The notes under the pieces were generated by a model. The model was not told the DNA's origin. It did no database searches and was given only the letters and a program-made list of their open reading frames with translations. A DNA stretch of 64,000 nucleotides. Origin: Streptomyces inhibens. GTDB lineage: Bacteria; Actinomycetota; Actinomycetes; Streptomycetales; Streptomycetaceae. Position numbers and translations under genes: made by a program. Positions 26,995-36,385 of the stretch are shown piece after piece (the first letter of the stretch is position 1; every line of letters starts with the position of its first letter). Location: positions 7,399 through 71,398 of the forward strand of contig NZ_QUAC01000233.1 of NCBI RefSeq assembly GCF_003389455.1, given 5' to 3'.

Positions 26995-27405
26995 GCGGGG
27001 TTGTCGTAGTGGGTCTGCCAGGTGCCCGAGACGGTCTGCATCACCTGTGCACGGGAGATCCAGTCCACCTCGCCGGGCTTCACCGTCATGTTCATGGAGC
27101 TGTTCTCGGTGTGTGAGCTCGATCAGGTGTGGCTGTACGTCGCGGTGACGCTCAGGTCGATGAGGCCGGCGATCTTTCCGTCGGCGGTGACAGAGACGCC
27201 CGCGGAGTCCGTGGAACCCACCGTGTCCGCCCAGCCGATCGACTGTGTGGCATCTGAAGTGCTGTAGTTGTAGAGGGAGTTGGAGACATAACGGAAGTCG
27301 CCGAGGTATGCCGTGCCGAGCTTCGGCTCGAGCAGCGTTTGACCAGCGTTTGGGCAGCAGGCAGCGGTCTGGGTGACGGCAGCGCACGGCCGTGCCCGCC
27401 ACCAG
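26995..27405 (-). pseudogene. Fragment of a hypothetical beta-rich protein
   Basis: On the minus strand, LLEPKLGTAYLGDFRYVSNS, LYNYSTSDATQSIGWADT and GKIAGLIDLSVTATYSHT end at a TGA (27123), and the same frame goes on MNMTVKPGEVDWISRAQVM and TVSGTWQTHYDNPAA until it meets the crt operon near 26995. Both ends are cut and one in-frame stop is present. The parent protein is not recognised; it may be secreted. Confidence 0.5.
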
Positions 27406-28043
27406 ACCGCCCTGCTTGTCGAACAAGGTGAGCATGGGTACGGGGTCAACGACACCGCCGGGCCATGTCGCCGACGGGGCCGAGGCCGAAGACGGTGACC
27501 GTGCCGCCCTCCGGGATGTCGGCGTAGGCGACGGACTGCAAGGCGGTGGGCAGGACATCGGAGAGGTAGACGAACCGCTGGTCCGGCGGGCCGTGCGGCA
27601 CCTTGACGGGCAGTGTGTTGCCGCAGGCACGCGCAGCAACTCGGCCTGTCCTCCCGGCCTTGTCCGTAGAGCTTGGAAAAGCCGACGAGCGCGGCGCCCA
27701 TGCCCCGGTCCTTGACCTGCCTGGTTTCACACTGCGAATGGAGCCCTTGGCTGCACGTCCAGCAGGTGCCGCAAGAGACGTTGAACGAGACAATGACACG
27801 GTCACCGACCGAAAGGGCTGTTACCTCGGGGCCGAGCTCCTCGACGATTCCCATCGGCTCGTGACCGAGATGTCACCGGCATCCAGGAACGGCCCGAGCA
27901 CTTCGTACAAGTGCAGGTCGGATCCGCAGATACCTGTCGAGGTGATCCGCACAATGACGTCCGTGGGGTCCTTGATTTTCGGGTCAGGAATGGTGTCGAC
28001 TCGTACGTCGCGCTTCCCGTGTCAGGTCAGGGCCGTCATCATC
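27406..28043 (-). pseudogene. Zinc-dependent alcohol dehydrogenase, decayed copy
   Basis: Pieces match the intact gene at 40.6 kb: [95 protein letters not shown] and GVVDPVPMLTLFDKQ. A premature TGA replaces the Trp of ALTW, the frame shifts near 27862, 27670 and 27465, and about 130 residues of the cofactor domain are missing. The 3' end is cut near 27410. Confidence 0.8.
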
Positions 28044-28087
28044 ACTCCCTGTGAATAGGTGTTCCGCTGGCCGGCGGCGATCTCGGC

Positions 28088-29184
28088 ATGCTCGGGGGCC
28101 GCGATGTCATGATCCTTCTGCAAGATTACGGTCAGATGCTTCCGCTGCCGGGCCAGGGACTGATGACCGGTGATCCGTTTCCTATCGACAACTCTCCCGC
28201 CGGTGAGGCATTTCTTCATGTCACCGCGGTTGAACACCCACAGGACGACGGTGTGAGGATGTATCTGCCGCTGCTCGACGGCAGTGACGAGGTCGGGGTG
28301 ATGGCTCTCACCATCGACAGCGTCGATGACGATGATCGCCGTTTGCTGCGTCGTCTCGCCGACCTGGTCGCTGACATGATCGTCACCAAAAATGGCTATA
28401 CGGACCAGTTCTTCTTGGCGTGGCGGCGTCAATCGATGAGTGTGGCCGCCGAGATCCAGTGGTCACTCCTGCCTCCACTGACGATGGGCACACCACAGGT
28501 GTCCATCGCCGGAATCATGGAGCCCGCATACGACGTGGCCGGCGACAGTTTGGATTACGCCCTCAACGACGACCTCTTGCATTTGGCCATCATCGATGCC
28601 ATGGGACATGGCTTGAACGCTCCCATGCTCGCGACCGCTGCCGTCGGGGCCTATCGCCACGCCAGACGTGCCGACGTCGGACTCGCCGGTCTTTACGCCT
28701 TTATGGACAGTGTCATCGACGAACAATTCGGCCCGGACAACTGCGTCACCGCGCAATTGATGCGCCTTGATGTAAGTACTGGCCACCTGGAGTGGGTCAA
28801 CGCCGGCCATCCGGCCCCACTGCTCATCCGCGACCACCGTGTCATCACGGCGCTGGAAGGCCCGGAAACACTGCCGGTGGGGTTGGGTGGAGACACACCA
28901 CAGAACAGCACCCGGCAGCTTCAGCAGGGCGACCGGTTGTTGTTCTACACGGACGGTCTCGTCGAGGAACACGTAGACAGAGGAGAGCTCTTCGGAGAGG
29001 GCGCCTGGCCGAAACTGTTGAGCGCATCGGACCGGCCAGCCGCAGCGTGCAGCACATGGTGCGAGCCCTCTCCCACGCCCTGATGCAGGAGAAGGGAACC
29101 ACGAGCGATGACGCGACGCTCTTCCTGGTGGAGTGGAACGGCGGCAGTGCCGGCCATCTCGCCAAGCCCGACTTCAGCGGCTGA
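28088..29184 (+). pseudogene. PP2C/SpoIIE-type serine phosphatase, frameshifted near the C-terminus
   Basis: A GAF-like N-terminal part (FHVTAVEH-type, RMYLPLLDGSDEVGVMALTI) is followed by an SpoIIE phosphatase domain: SMSVAAEIQWSLLPPLTMG, IAGIMEPAYDVAGDSLDYAL, IIDAMGHGLNAPMLATAAV, WVNAGHPAPLLI, DRLLFYTDGLVEEHVDRGEL. At about 29002 the frame slips; the proper end, LAETVERIGPASRSVQHMVR and TTSDDATLFLVEW, continues in another frame to 29184. The N-terminus also seems short by some 30 residues. Such phosphatases usually act on anti-sigma antagonists. Confidence 0.75.
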
Positions 29185-30232
29185 TCTGTAGAGCACGCCT
29201 CGGAAATCCCAAGGGCACAGGGGCGCAAGAAACCCCGCACTACGTTAGGCCTTGGCATCGTCAGAGGGGTGCCCTTCGCCCACTGACGGGACTTCAGGAG
29301 GTTCGGCTGATGGCCGGGCCCCGCCATCTTGCGCGGGAGCGGCCTGCCAGGTGCGGCGCCCGGACAGCACGGTCGCGATGCCAACTACCGGGAGGCTCCG
29401 GAGTTCCAAGCATCGGTGAGCGGCATCATGTGGTCGATGTCCAGGCCCGTCGGGACTTCTGCTCGTACCGGCGCAGTGCGCCTCATTCTCACCAACGACA
29501 ACCTTCTACATGTGGTGCTGCTGGGCGGGTACGCGGGCTGTCGGCGCCAGGAGCCATCAAGCTGGTCATGCTTGCGAACTGCTCCCGGTCGATCTCTCGT
29601 TGGCGATGCGCGAGGTGGACCGGCCGATCACGGGGGGCATGGCGGACCGCCTGGTCACCCCCGACAACGGCGCGACACTCTGCTCCAGCTCACCGGTGAG
29701 GGGATGTCCCCCCGACACCCCGCGGGAATCACGGCCGTCGTCGAATGCATCACCCTCTGGGCAGCGATCCGCGCCCATCGAAGCGCTCGCCGCCTTCAAG
29801 AATCCGGGCGGAGAGCACCCGCAGACGCCCCTGAGCTGCATCCGCTGGAGTGGGCCGACACTGTTGCGGACCCTCGCATCCGAAGAGCATGCCGGACAGG
29901 GGCACGGTGTGCGCATCGCTGTGCCGCAGGGGGCTCGTACAACGATCCGGTGGCCGCAGCTGTAGACCGGACAGCTTGGGCAATGCTCGGCTGTCCGCTT
30001 CGGTTTCCCCATTGCAGCGTTCATGCTTCGTTCTATCGCTGGACAGACCGTGATCTTCACGAGGAACCGCCGGGGAAGATGCGATCCCGTGGATCCGGGG
30101 GGAAGCTGGAAAAGCGGGAGGCACGACCACCTCGATGGGCATCTGGGGGAGTCGGTCCCGAGGATCGGCGGCAAGGGAATGGGCTGCGTGCCCTCTGACT
30201 AGCCTGATCCCACGAGTTACACGAGGCCATTC
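29185..30232. other. Gene-poor stretch with debris
   Basis: About 1 kb with no intact gene I can support. The one recognisable scrap is an HNH-type motif (separate entry). Several open frames exist but look like noise or unrecognised remnants. It is bounded by the broken phosphatase and gvpY. Confidence 0.5.
29387..29460 (-). pseudogene. Scrap of an HNH endonuclease (DUF1524-like)
   Basis: Minus-strand reading VPTGLDIDHMMPLTDAWNSG ending in a stop resembles the DIDHMVPLAEAWDSGA core of HNH-family DUF1524 proteins. Only about 24 codons survive, so it is a remnant. Confidence 0.45.
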
Positions 30233-30910
30233 ATGGATACCGAAACGAAAGTCACTCTGGCCGCTGCGCTCGCGGCCGGATACGCGCTGGGCCGAACCAA
30301 GAAAGGCAAGCTCGCCATCGGAGTCGCCTCGATGCTCGCCGGCAAGGGGATGCTCAGCCCGAAAGCGCTGATCGGCCAAGGGGTAAGCAAGCTGGCTGAG
30401 ACTCCCCAGGCCGCACAGCTCATTGACCAGATTCGCGGTGAGGTTCTCGAGGCTGGTCGTGCAGCACTGTCCGCGACGGCCAACCGCGGTTTCGAGTCCC
30501 TCGCCGAGGTCTTGCAGAAGCGCACGAGCGCTCTACAGGAACCACCGGAAGACGAAGAGGCCGAGGAGGAAGAGGACGAAGAAGCCGAACAGCAGGATGC
30601 GGGCGAAGAGGCCGAGGAGGAAGAGGCCGACGAGGAAGAGGCCGACGAGGACGTAGAGGCCGAGGGAGAAGGGGAGAAGTCCTCCCACCGGCGACCGAGG
30701 AAGAAGGCGGCCGCGAAGCGGGCCCGCAGGGCACCGGCGAAGAAGACGGTAGCCAGGAAGGCTTCGACGAAGAAGGCCCCGGCGAAGAGAACCCCGGCGA
30801 AGAGGGCTGCGGACAGGAATGCCCCGGCGAAGAAGGCAACAGCCGGCAAGTCAACGGCAAAGAAGTCCGCTGCCAAGAAGACATCCCGCCGGACGAGCCG
30901 AAGGAGGTAG
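30233..30910 (+). CDS. gvpY: GvpY-like gas vesicle accessory protein
   Basis: 225 residues. N-terminal helix pair (LAAALAAGYALGRTKKGKLA, SMLAGKGMLSPKALIGQGV), then LIDQIRGEVLEAGRAALSAT, a run of Glu/Asp (about 105-150), and a Lys/Ala/Pro-rich tail like histone H1. Streptomyces gvp clusters carry such a gene, gvpY, just before the SRPBCC gene gvpZ, which is the order here. Role in vesicle assembly is unproven. The rest of the gvp cluster is 15 kb away. Confidence 0.65.
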   Translation: MDTETKVTLAAALAAGYALGRTKKGKLAIGVASMLAGKGMLSPKALIGQGVSKLAETPQAAQLIDQIRGEVLEAGRAALSATANRGFESLAEVLQKRTSALQEPPEDEEAEEEEDEEAEQQDAGEEAEEEEADEEEADEDVEAEGEGEKSSHRRPRKKAAAKRARRAPAKKTVARKASTKKAPAKRTPAKRAADRNAPAKKATAGKSTAKKSAAKKTSRRTSRRR

Positions 30911-30913
30911 ACC

Positions 30914-31876
30914 ATGGCCAAGAAGGAGGACAACGCCGCTCCAGACAGTCCGTCCGGCCTCGACATGCTCAAAGAGCAGCTGGCCGGATTCGCCCAGGCA
31001 CAGGGCCAGCGGTTGGCAGACAAAGCCGGTGACAAAATCACCGACCTCGCGCAGGGCCTGGCCGACGTGGGAGACGGAAACAGCACCTTGCTCAACGTAG
31101 GGAAGCGCGTTCTCGGCGGAGGAGAGTCGCCCATCAAGGCCTTTCTCAGCGAGAAAGCCGGAGAGCTCAAGGACAAGGCGGTAGACACCGTCAAGGGGTT
31201 CTTCGGTGGGGGCGGTAAATCCGGGGACAAGAAGGTCACCAATATAGTCGAGGTCATCGACGTCGGTTTTCCCCTGCGCACGGTCTATGACCGTTGGACT
31301 CAACTTGAGGAGTTCAGCAGCTTCACCAAGGGCGTCAAGAGCGTCTCGCAGTCGGACGAGATCGAGAGTGACTGGAAGCTCAAAGTCGCCCTCTCCAGCC
31401 GCAGTTGGAAGGCAACCGTCCAGGAGCAGGTCCCCGATGAGCGGATCGTGTGGAACTCCGAAGGAGGCAAAGGCACCACACGCGGTGCCATCAGCTTCCA
31501 CGAACTGACCCCGGACCTCACGCGCATCGTAGCCGTCGTCGAATACTACCCTTCCGGATTCTTTGAGAAGACCGGCAACATCTGGCGTGCTCAAGGGCGC
31601 CGCCTGCGCCTGGACCTCAAACACTTCCAGCGGTATGTCACGCTCACCGACAACGAAGATGTCGAAGGCTGGCGCGGCGAGATCCGCGACGGGGAAGTCG
31701 TCCGAACCCACGAGGAGGGACTTGAGGACGACGAGGACCAGGACGTCGAAGACGAGGACGTCGAAGACGAGGAAGACGCCGAAGGGTTCGAGGACGAGCC
31801 CGAAGAGGATGAAGACGAAGACACGGAGTACGACGAAGAGGAGGGAGAGTACGAAGACGAAGAAGACGAAAAGTAG
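30914..31876 (+). CDS. gvpZ: GvpZ-like SRPBCC-domain protein
   Basis: 320 residues. Helical N-terminus (MLKEQLAGFAQAQGQRLADK), then an SRPBCC/polyketide-cyclase-like domain (KKVTNIVEVIDVGFPLRTVY, DRWTQLEEFSSFTKGVKSV, DLTRIVAVVEYYPSGFFEKT), and an Asp/Glu tail of about 70 residues. This matches the gvpZ gene of Streptomyces gvp clusters. AAGGAGG overlaps the gvpY stop, so the two genes are coupled. Intact, in contrast to most gvp genes in the window. Confidence 0.7.
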   Translation: MAKKEDNAAPDSPSGLDMLKEQLAGFAQAQGQRLADKAGDKITDLAQGLADVGDGNSTLLNVGKRVLGGGESPIKAFLSEKAGELKDKAVDTVKGFFGGGGKSGDKKVTNIVEVIDVGFPLRTVYDRWTQLEEFSSFTKGVKSVSQSDEIESDWKLKVALSSRSWKATVQEQVPDERIVWNSEGGKGTTRGAISFHELTPDLTRIVAVVEYYPSGFFEKTGNIWRAQGRRLRLDLKHFQRYVTLTDNEDVEGWRGEIRDGEVVRTHEEGLEDDEDQDVEDEDVEDEEDAEGFEDEPEEDEDEDTEYDEEEGEYEDEEDEK

Positions 31877-32086
31877 GGGGCGTTGCGCGAGCAGGGGTGG
31901 GTTGACGTTTCTCCCGCCGTCGTCGCAAATTCATGTCAGGCAAGATTTCGGGCAGCGCAAGGCTCTGGACAACGAGAATTCGCCTGAAGTTCTGGCGGAT
32001 TTCGTTATCCAGGGGCGCCAAGTATCCTGGTGGTGGCGCCACACTCAGTCGCCGCAGTGTGGCGGATATGAGAGGCGGGTCTGCAC

Positions 32087-32464
32087 ATGACCAAGCACGA
32101 AAAATCATCCCGGCCCTCGCATGGCGAAGGGCCGAGTCGCCACAAGGGAACCAAACAGCACGGCTGGTCTCCGGATGTCGATGAGACTCGGCAACAGGAT
32201 AATCCGAGCGCGCACCGCTCGTTCCACCCTGACAAGTACGCGCCCGAGCCCGGGCCTGAAAAGACCACTTCGAAAGAAGAGGTGGAAGGTGTCACGGGCG
32301 ACACCGTCAAGAGTTCCTCCCGACGGGGAGAGAAGCAGGGTGGCAGGTCCAAGGAAAAGGGCATGCACGACGAAGGCCGTCGCGGCGCTTCGCAACGCCC
32401 GAGCGGCAGTAGGGACGCCAAAGCTTCCACAGGAGTCGACCCGCAGGAACCGCGCTCCGAGTAG
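32087..32464 (+). CDS. Small hydrophilic hypothetical protein
   Basis: 125 residues, almost no hydrophobic residues, rich in Lys, Ser, Glu, Gly and Arg (for example HGEGPSRHKGTKQHGW and KSSSRRGEKQGGRSKEKGMH). Probably disordered and possibly a stress-type hydrophilin; no family recognised. AGAGGCGGG precedes the ATG at 9-15 bases. Confidence 0.5.
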   Translation: MTKHEKSSRPSHGEGPSRHKGTKQHGWSPDVDETRQQDNPSAHRSFHPDKYAPEPGPEKTTSKEEVEGVTGDTVKSSSRRGEKQGGRSKEKGMHDEGRRGASQRPSGSRDAKASTGVDPQEPRSE

Positions 32465-33214
32465 GACTGAGAATCCCGGCCGACGCAGAACGCCTTTATG
32501 CCGGCCACAGAAGACGCATGTGGCTCAACAGTCACTCGGAGTGACAGTGATGTCACTTGAGAGGGGCTTGGTCGGCTCCCCCGCGCCTCGCGCGGGTTGC
32601 CGAGCGCTACCGCCCCGTTGACTGCAGTTGTCCAGGAGCGGGCTGTGCCCTGAAGGCGTCGGCAATGGCGCCGCCCGGCTTTCCTGGTAGGCGCCCCAGA
32701 CCGTGCGGCCGGAAAGCCTCATGTGCGCCGACGGCCTTGATGCCTATGTCAGCGACCCGGCCACCCGCTCTCCCGCACGGCCGCGTTCCCGACACCGAGG
32801 ACGGCACCAGCGACCTTGGCTGGCACCTGGTCGATACGGTCCTGCGGCGGCACGTCCGTCACGTAGGCCTCACCTTCACCTCGGCGGAGACGTCTCTGCG
32901 TAGGGGCTCGGTGCTGAGTCATGGCCATGCCTTGTTGCGCAGTCGGCTGTCCGGAACGGCATCCCCAGACGGAAGAACGTGTGGGTCAGTGGTGGATGTT
33001 GAGGGGTGAGACGGCTTTGTTAACCATGCCGCGTACCTGTTCGGCCGGGCGCTGTTGTTCGCCATGGAGGGTGTTGAGGGACCAGCAAGCCGGCGGTGGA
33101 GGCGGGGACGGCCCACTAGGCCAGGTGCAGCTGCCGCTGGGCTTGCACCAGCGGGATGGGACGGCTGGTGGACATGTCGGCCTGGTCAGGGTCGGGGGAG
33201 GAGGAGAGTTCCAC
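32465..33214. other. Gene-poor stretch, no supported gene
   Basis: About 750 bases between the hydrophilic protein and a broken membrane protein gene. A minus-strand scrap reading LNTLHGEQQRPAEQVRGMV around 33000-33100 looks like coding debris but is not recognised. Confidence 0.45.
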
Positions 33215-33590
33215 CTACTTCCCGAGCATGCGGCTATAGGCGGTGGCGGCCAAGGCGAGGCCGGTCAGCGCCGTCTTGGCCGCGGTAGAGGCCATCAGAC
33301 CCCGCTGGTAGGGAAGACGGGCCTTGTTGGCAGTGAGAAGTCCGGTCGCTCCGATCAGATGGGCGGTGATGGCGGCAGTGTTGACAGGTGTCCACTTAGA
33401 CCGACCGGCGCTTGCGATCCGTGCGGTGTCTGGTTGCCGCCGGCTTCCTCTGCGGCGCCGTTGACCCCGATTGCACCCATAAGCGTGCCGCCGAACCACG
33501 CCGCGAGACCCACATCGTGGATGCTGCGGCCTTCGGGCTCGCCTCCTGATCATCCACGAATGACCCGGCTCATGGAGTCAGCTGTCGTCA
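33215..33590 (-). pseudogene. Small hypothetical membrane protein, frameshifted
   Basis: The C-terminal part WTPVNTAAITAHLIGATGLL, YQRGLMASTAAKTALTGLAL and AATAYSRMLGK is a plausible membrane protein. Its N-terminal continuation (IHDVGLAAWFGGTLMGAIGV, NGAAEEAGGNQTPHGS) lies in another frame, so a single slip near 33430 has broken it. No family name; common type in Streptomyces. Confidence 0.55.
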
Positions 33591-34354
33591 TCCTCGACTT
33601 CCGTGATGAGGACGGCCGCGGTGACCGGGCCCGGGGCGTCGTCGGCGGCTGCGCCGGCGACTGCTGCTCGGACCGCGCGGGCGACTTTCAAAGGATGGTG
33701 CCCGGGGGCGACCGCGAGCTGGACCTCGATGTGCCGGCCAGGTGGATCGTCATGTCGCTGCATTTTGACGGGACGGGTTCCCAGCACCGGTGTGAGCCGG
33801 GCAACGCCGGGCACGGCCATGATGACGTCAGCCAGCTCGCCAGAGGGTTCCCGCGCTGGTACCGGTCCGGGGGCTGGGTGTGGGCTTCGTGCGGCGGCAG
33901 CTTCCCGTGTGAGCCTGAGAGCCATCTCCGGGGTCTGCGACCGGGCTGCCGCTTCCGGGCTCTGCAGGAGATCCGTGATGTGCAGATCGGCTGCCACGGC
34001 GGCCAGGCCGAGCCGTTCAACGGCCGCGCTGAGCAGTGCGCTCCTCAGCTGCTCAGCTGTGTGGGAAAGCGACTGCTGCATGGCCGCAGAGAGGGTGGCC
34101 TCGATCCTGAGCGGTCCGGGCGGTAGGGCACTGACCGGCGGGGGGACAGCAGGCTCGGACGAAGACGCAAGCGGTATCGCGCCAACGCGCAGGGTTTCCA
34201 GCCCCACACCGGGAACCTCCGCGGCCGCGCGCCCGAGCACCCGGACGGCCGCCTGCTCGGTGATCCAAGCCCCGTCGTCGGGCTCTCCGAGAGGAAGCAG
34301 TCGGCCCAGCTCGAGCTGCAGTCTTACGGCCTGCGTCCACGCCTCGACTGTCAC
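33578..34354 (-). CDS. Asp23-locus hypothetical protein with two Asp23-like halves
   Basis: 258 residues, soluble. The N-terminal half has ITEQAAVRVLGRAAAEVPGV (near 31-50), as in Asp23/Gls24 proteins; the C-terminal half has SGELADVIMAVPGVARLTPV and HIEVQLAVAPGHHPLKVARA, an Asp23-like strand pattern. Divergent from, and adjoining, the asp23-amaP operon, so a shared role is likely. GTG 34354 has GAGGTGAGC upstream. No experimental function known to me. Confidence 0.65.
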   Translation of the reverse strand: MTVEAWTQAVRLQLELGRLLPLGEPDDGAWITEQAAVRVLGRAAAEVPGVGLETLRVGAIPLASSSEPAVPPPVSALPPGPLRIEATLSAAMQQSLSHTAEQLRSALLSAAVERLGLAAVAADLHITDLLQSPEAAARSQTPEMALRLTREAAAARSPHPAPGPVPAREPSGELADVIMAVPGVARLTPVLGTRPVKMQRHDDPPGRHIEVQLAVAPGHHPLKVARAVRAAVAGAAADDAPGPVTAAVLITEVEDDDS

Positions 34355-34545
34355 CAGCCGCTCACCTCATTCTTCGCCGCGGATCGGCTGTCGCGTTGCC
34401 CAGGCTGCTGCGCAGGTCGCGGGGAGTTTCCTCATCTGGCCAGCTACCGCTCTCATCGTGCCGCACCACCAAGCGAAATGCCGTAAATGTTATCTAATGT
34501 GCTTAATGAGTGTTGTGTGTGGGCTCTGCACGAAGGGATGACGCG

Positions 34546-34980
34546 ATGACCGAGAACACCCCTGAGAGAGCGCGCGGTGGCGATCCGAGGTCTCGTGGCC
34601 GCACGACCATCGCCGATGTGGTGGTGGAGAAGATCGCCGGAATAGCGGCCCGGGACGTGATCGGCGTCCATGCCCTGGGCAGCGGCTTCGCGCGCTCCAT
34701 GGGGGCTGTGCGGGGGCGCGTGCCCGGAGCCGGCAGCGGCAAATCCGTCACGCGTGGGGTACGCGTCGAGGTCGGAGATGTGCAGGCGGCCATTGACCTG
34801 GAGATCGTCGTCGACTACGGCGTCTCGATCATGGACGTGGCCGGTGCCGTGCGGGTGAGCGTGATCTCCGCTGTGGAGCGCATGACGGGCCTGGAAGTCG
34901 TGGAAGTCAACATCGCGGTCAGCGATGTGAAGCTTCCCGACGAGGAGGACGAAGAGGAAGAGCAACAGAGGGTCCATTAG
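34546..34980 (+). CDS. Asp23/Gls24 family envelope stress protein (first)
   Basis: 144 residues. Core motifs RTTIADVVVEKIAGIAARDV, GVRVEVGDVQAAIDLEIVVD and GVSIMDVAGAVRVSVISAVE are typical of Asp23/Gls24. The C-terminus is a Glu/Asp string. In Staphylococcus, Asp23 is held at the membrane by AmaP; an AmaP gene closes this operon. ATG 34546 follows GAAGGGATGACGCG. Confidence 0.85.
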   Translation: MTENTPERARGGDPRSRGRTTIADVVVEKIAGIAARDVIGVHALGSGFARSMGAVRGRVPGAGSGKSVTRGVRVEVGDVQAAIDLEIVVDYGVSIMDVAGAVRVSVISAVERMTGLEVVEVNIAVSDVKLPDEEDEEEEQQRVH

Positions 34981-35016
34981 CCGAGCCAGCGGGTCGCTTG
35001 AGCGAAGGAGCGCACA

Positions 35017-35244
35017 ATGAGTAAGGCTGTGATCGGCTTGTTCGCCGGGATGGCGCTGGGCTTCGCCGGATACTTCGGCGGCTTCGGGGCCTTCCTGACG
35101 GTGTTGGGGCTGGGCGTCGTCGGGCTTGTGGCCGGACGTTTGATGGAAGGTGATCTGGAACCGGGCTACTTCTTCCGGCACCGTGATGATGAGCAGCGGG
35201 CCGGCTTTGAACAGCGACGGGTGCCGGGGGACTGGCGGCGGTGA
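35017..35244 (+). CDS. Small membrane protein of the Asp23 operon (DUF2273-like)
   Basis: 75 residues with two short hydrophobic segments (VIGLFAGMALGFAGYFGGFG and LTVLGLGVVGLVAGRLM) and a charged tail. Similar small membrane proteins sit between asp23 genes in other bacteria and may dock the complex. GAAGGAG lies 8 bases before the ATG. Its TGA overlaps the next GTG. Confidence 0.75.
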   Translation: MSKAVIGLFAGMALGFAGYFGGFGAFLTVLGLGVVGLVAGRLMEGDLEPGYFFRHRDDEQRAGFEQRRVPGDWRR

Positions 35245-35681
35245 CAACCGAGACCGATCGGCCCTCGGGCGGTCCCAGCGGGGAGCGCGGTGCGATCACT
35301 ATCGCCGACCGGGTCGTTGCGAAGATCGCTTCCCAGGTCGCCCGTGAGGCGCTGAACAGGTTCGGAGAGGCAGCCGGATATCTAGCGGCCAACCGTCCGG
35401 TACCGCATGTGACGGTGTCCGTACAGCGGACACCCGAGCGCAAAGCCACACAACGCCAGGCTGCCGTCAGACGGCCAACCGTGCTCGGCGAAGCACGGTT
35501 GCACATCGCCGTGGAACTGGGCTATCCGTCCGACATCGGGGCACAGTGCGCCGCGGTTCGCCGAGAGGTGACCCGACGGCTCAGGGCATGGGCCGGCATG
35601 GACGTGCCCGACCTGGCGGTGTCGGTTGCGAGGCTCCACTCGGTGCACTCGCAGCGCACAAATCAGAGGAGGGTGAGATGA
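35241..35681 (+). CDS. Asp23/Gls24 family protein (second)
   Basis: 146 residues from GTG 35241. GAITIADRVVAKIASQVARE parallels the first Asp23, and HIAVELGYPSDIGAQCAAVR matches the family's second block. It lacks the acidic tail of the first copy and has a basic middle. Overlaps with genes on both sides (GTGA, ATGA) show translational coupling. Confidence 0.82.
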   Translation: MTTETDRPSGGPSGERGAITIADRVVAKIASQVAREALNRFGEAAGYLAANRPVPHVTVSVQRTPERKATQRQAAVRRPTVLGEARLHIAVELGYPSDIGAQCAAVRREVTRRLRAWAGMDVPDLAVSVARLHSVHSQRTNQRRVR

Positions 35682-36376
35682 GCGCCGGCGAGCCACGCTC
35701 GAACACCAGGCGGCTGTCGGCCGGCAACGAGCGTGCCCCCTCCGATCCCGGTCAAGCCGCATCGGCCGCAGGCAACCCCCCGGATAGGGGCGCGACGGGA
35801 GCGGACAACGACTCTGGCTGGTCGGCACACCGCTTCTGGTCCGCCCGGCGGATCCCCGCGACTGTCATTGCCCTCTTGTGCGGAGCCGGCATCGGACTGC
35901 TCCTGTACGACGTGGTCTCGGTGCGGGCTCACCGGCCCGCCATGGGCTGGCGACGGCAGCTCGCCGCCGAGCTGGCCACACGGCCGCTGGATGACACGTG
36001 GCTCACCGTCGGGGCCGCAGTCGCCATGATCCTGGGCCTGTGGCTCTTCGTGCTGGCAGTGACGCCAGGACTACGCAGGCTGCTACCGATGCGGCAGCCC
36101 GCCGGAGTCCCAGGGGCAGAAGAGGTCCACGCCGGGCTCGACAGCCGTGCAGCCGCTCTCGTACTGCGTGACCGGGCCATGCAGGTGCCCGGTGTCCAGT
36201 CGACACGGGTCGATGTCGGCCGGCGGAAGATCAAAACTCGGGCCCAGGCACATTTCCGCGATCTCGACGACGTCAGCGCAGACCTGGACGCGGCCCTGAA
36301 CGAGACGGTGAGGACGTTGGGCCTCGCCCGGCAACCCAGGCTGGCCGTGCGTGTCCAGCGCCCGAAGAAAGGCTGA
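35678..36376 (+). CDS. DUF6286-type membrane protein of the Asp23 operon
   Basis: 232 residues. A 45-residue disordered start, one membrane helix (RIPATVIALLCGAGIGLLLY), an extracytoplasmic loop, a second helix (WLTVGAAVAMILGLWLFVLA), and a soluble C-terminal domain with DRAMQVPGVQSTRVDVGRRK like that of AmaP. Actinobacterial Asp23 operons regularly carry such a gene. ATG overlaps the preceding TGA. Confidence 0.72.
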   Translation: MSAGEPRSNTRRLSAGNERAPSDPGQAASAAGNPPDRGATGADNDSGWSAHRFWSARRIPATVIALLCGAGIGLLLYDVVSVRAHRPAMGWRRQLAAELATRPLDDTWLTVGAAVAMILGLWLFVLAVTPGLRRLLPMRQPAGVPGAEEVHAGLDSRAAALVLRDRAMQVPGVQSTRVDVGRRKIKTRAQAHFRDLDDVSADLDAALNETVRTLGLARQPRLAVRVQRPKKG

Positions 36377-36385
36377 GGCATCCCG

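Noticed and set aside
26998..27160. Plus-strand small gene after the Rieske gene
   Set aside because: The sequence is better read on the minus strand as a fragment with real protein composition. The plus reading has no ribosome site.
30550..30900. Simple-sequence repeat array
   Set aside because: The repeated GAGGCC- and AAGAAG-like bases encode the acidic and Lys-rich parts of the gvpY-like protein, so no separate repeat is needed.
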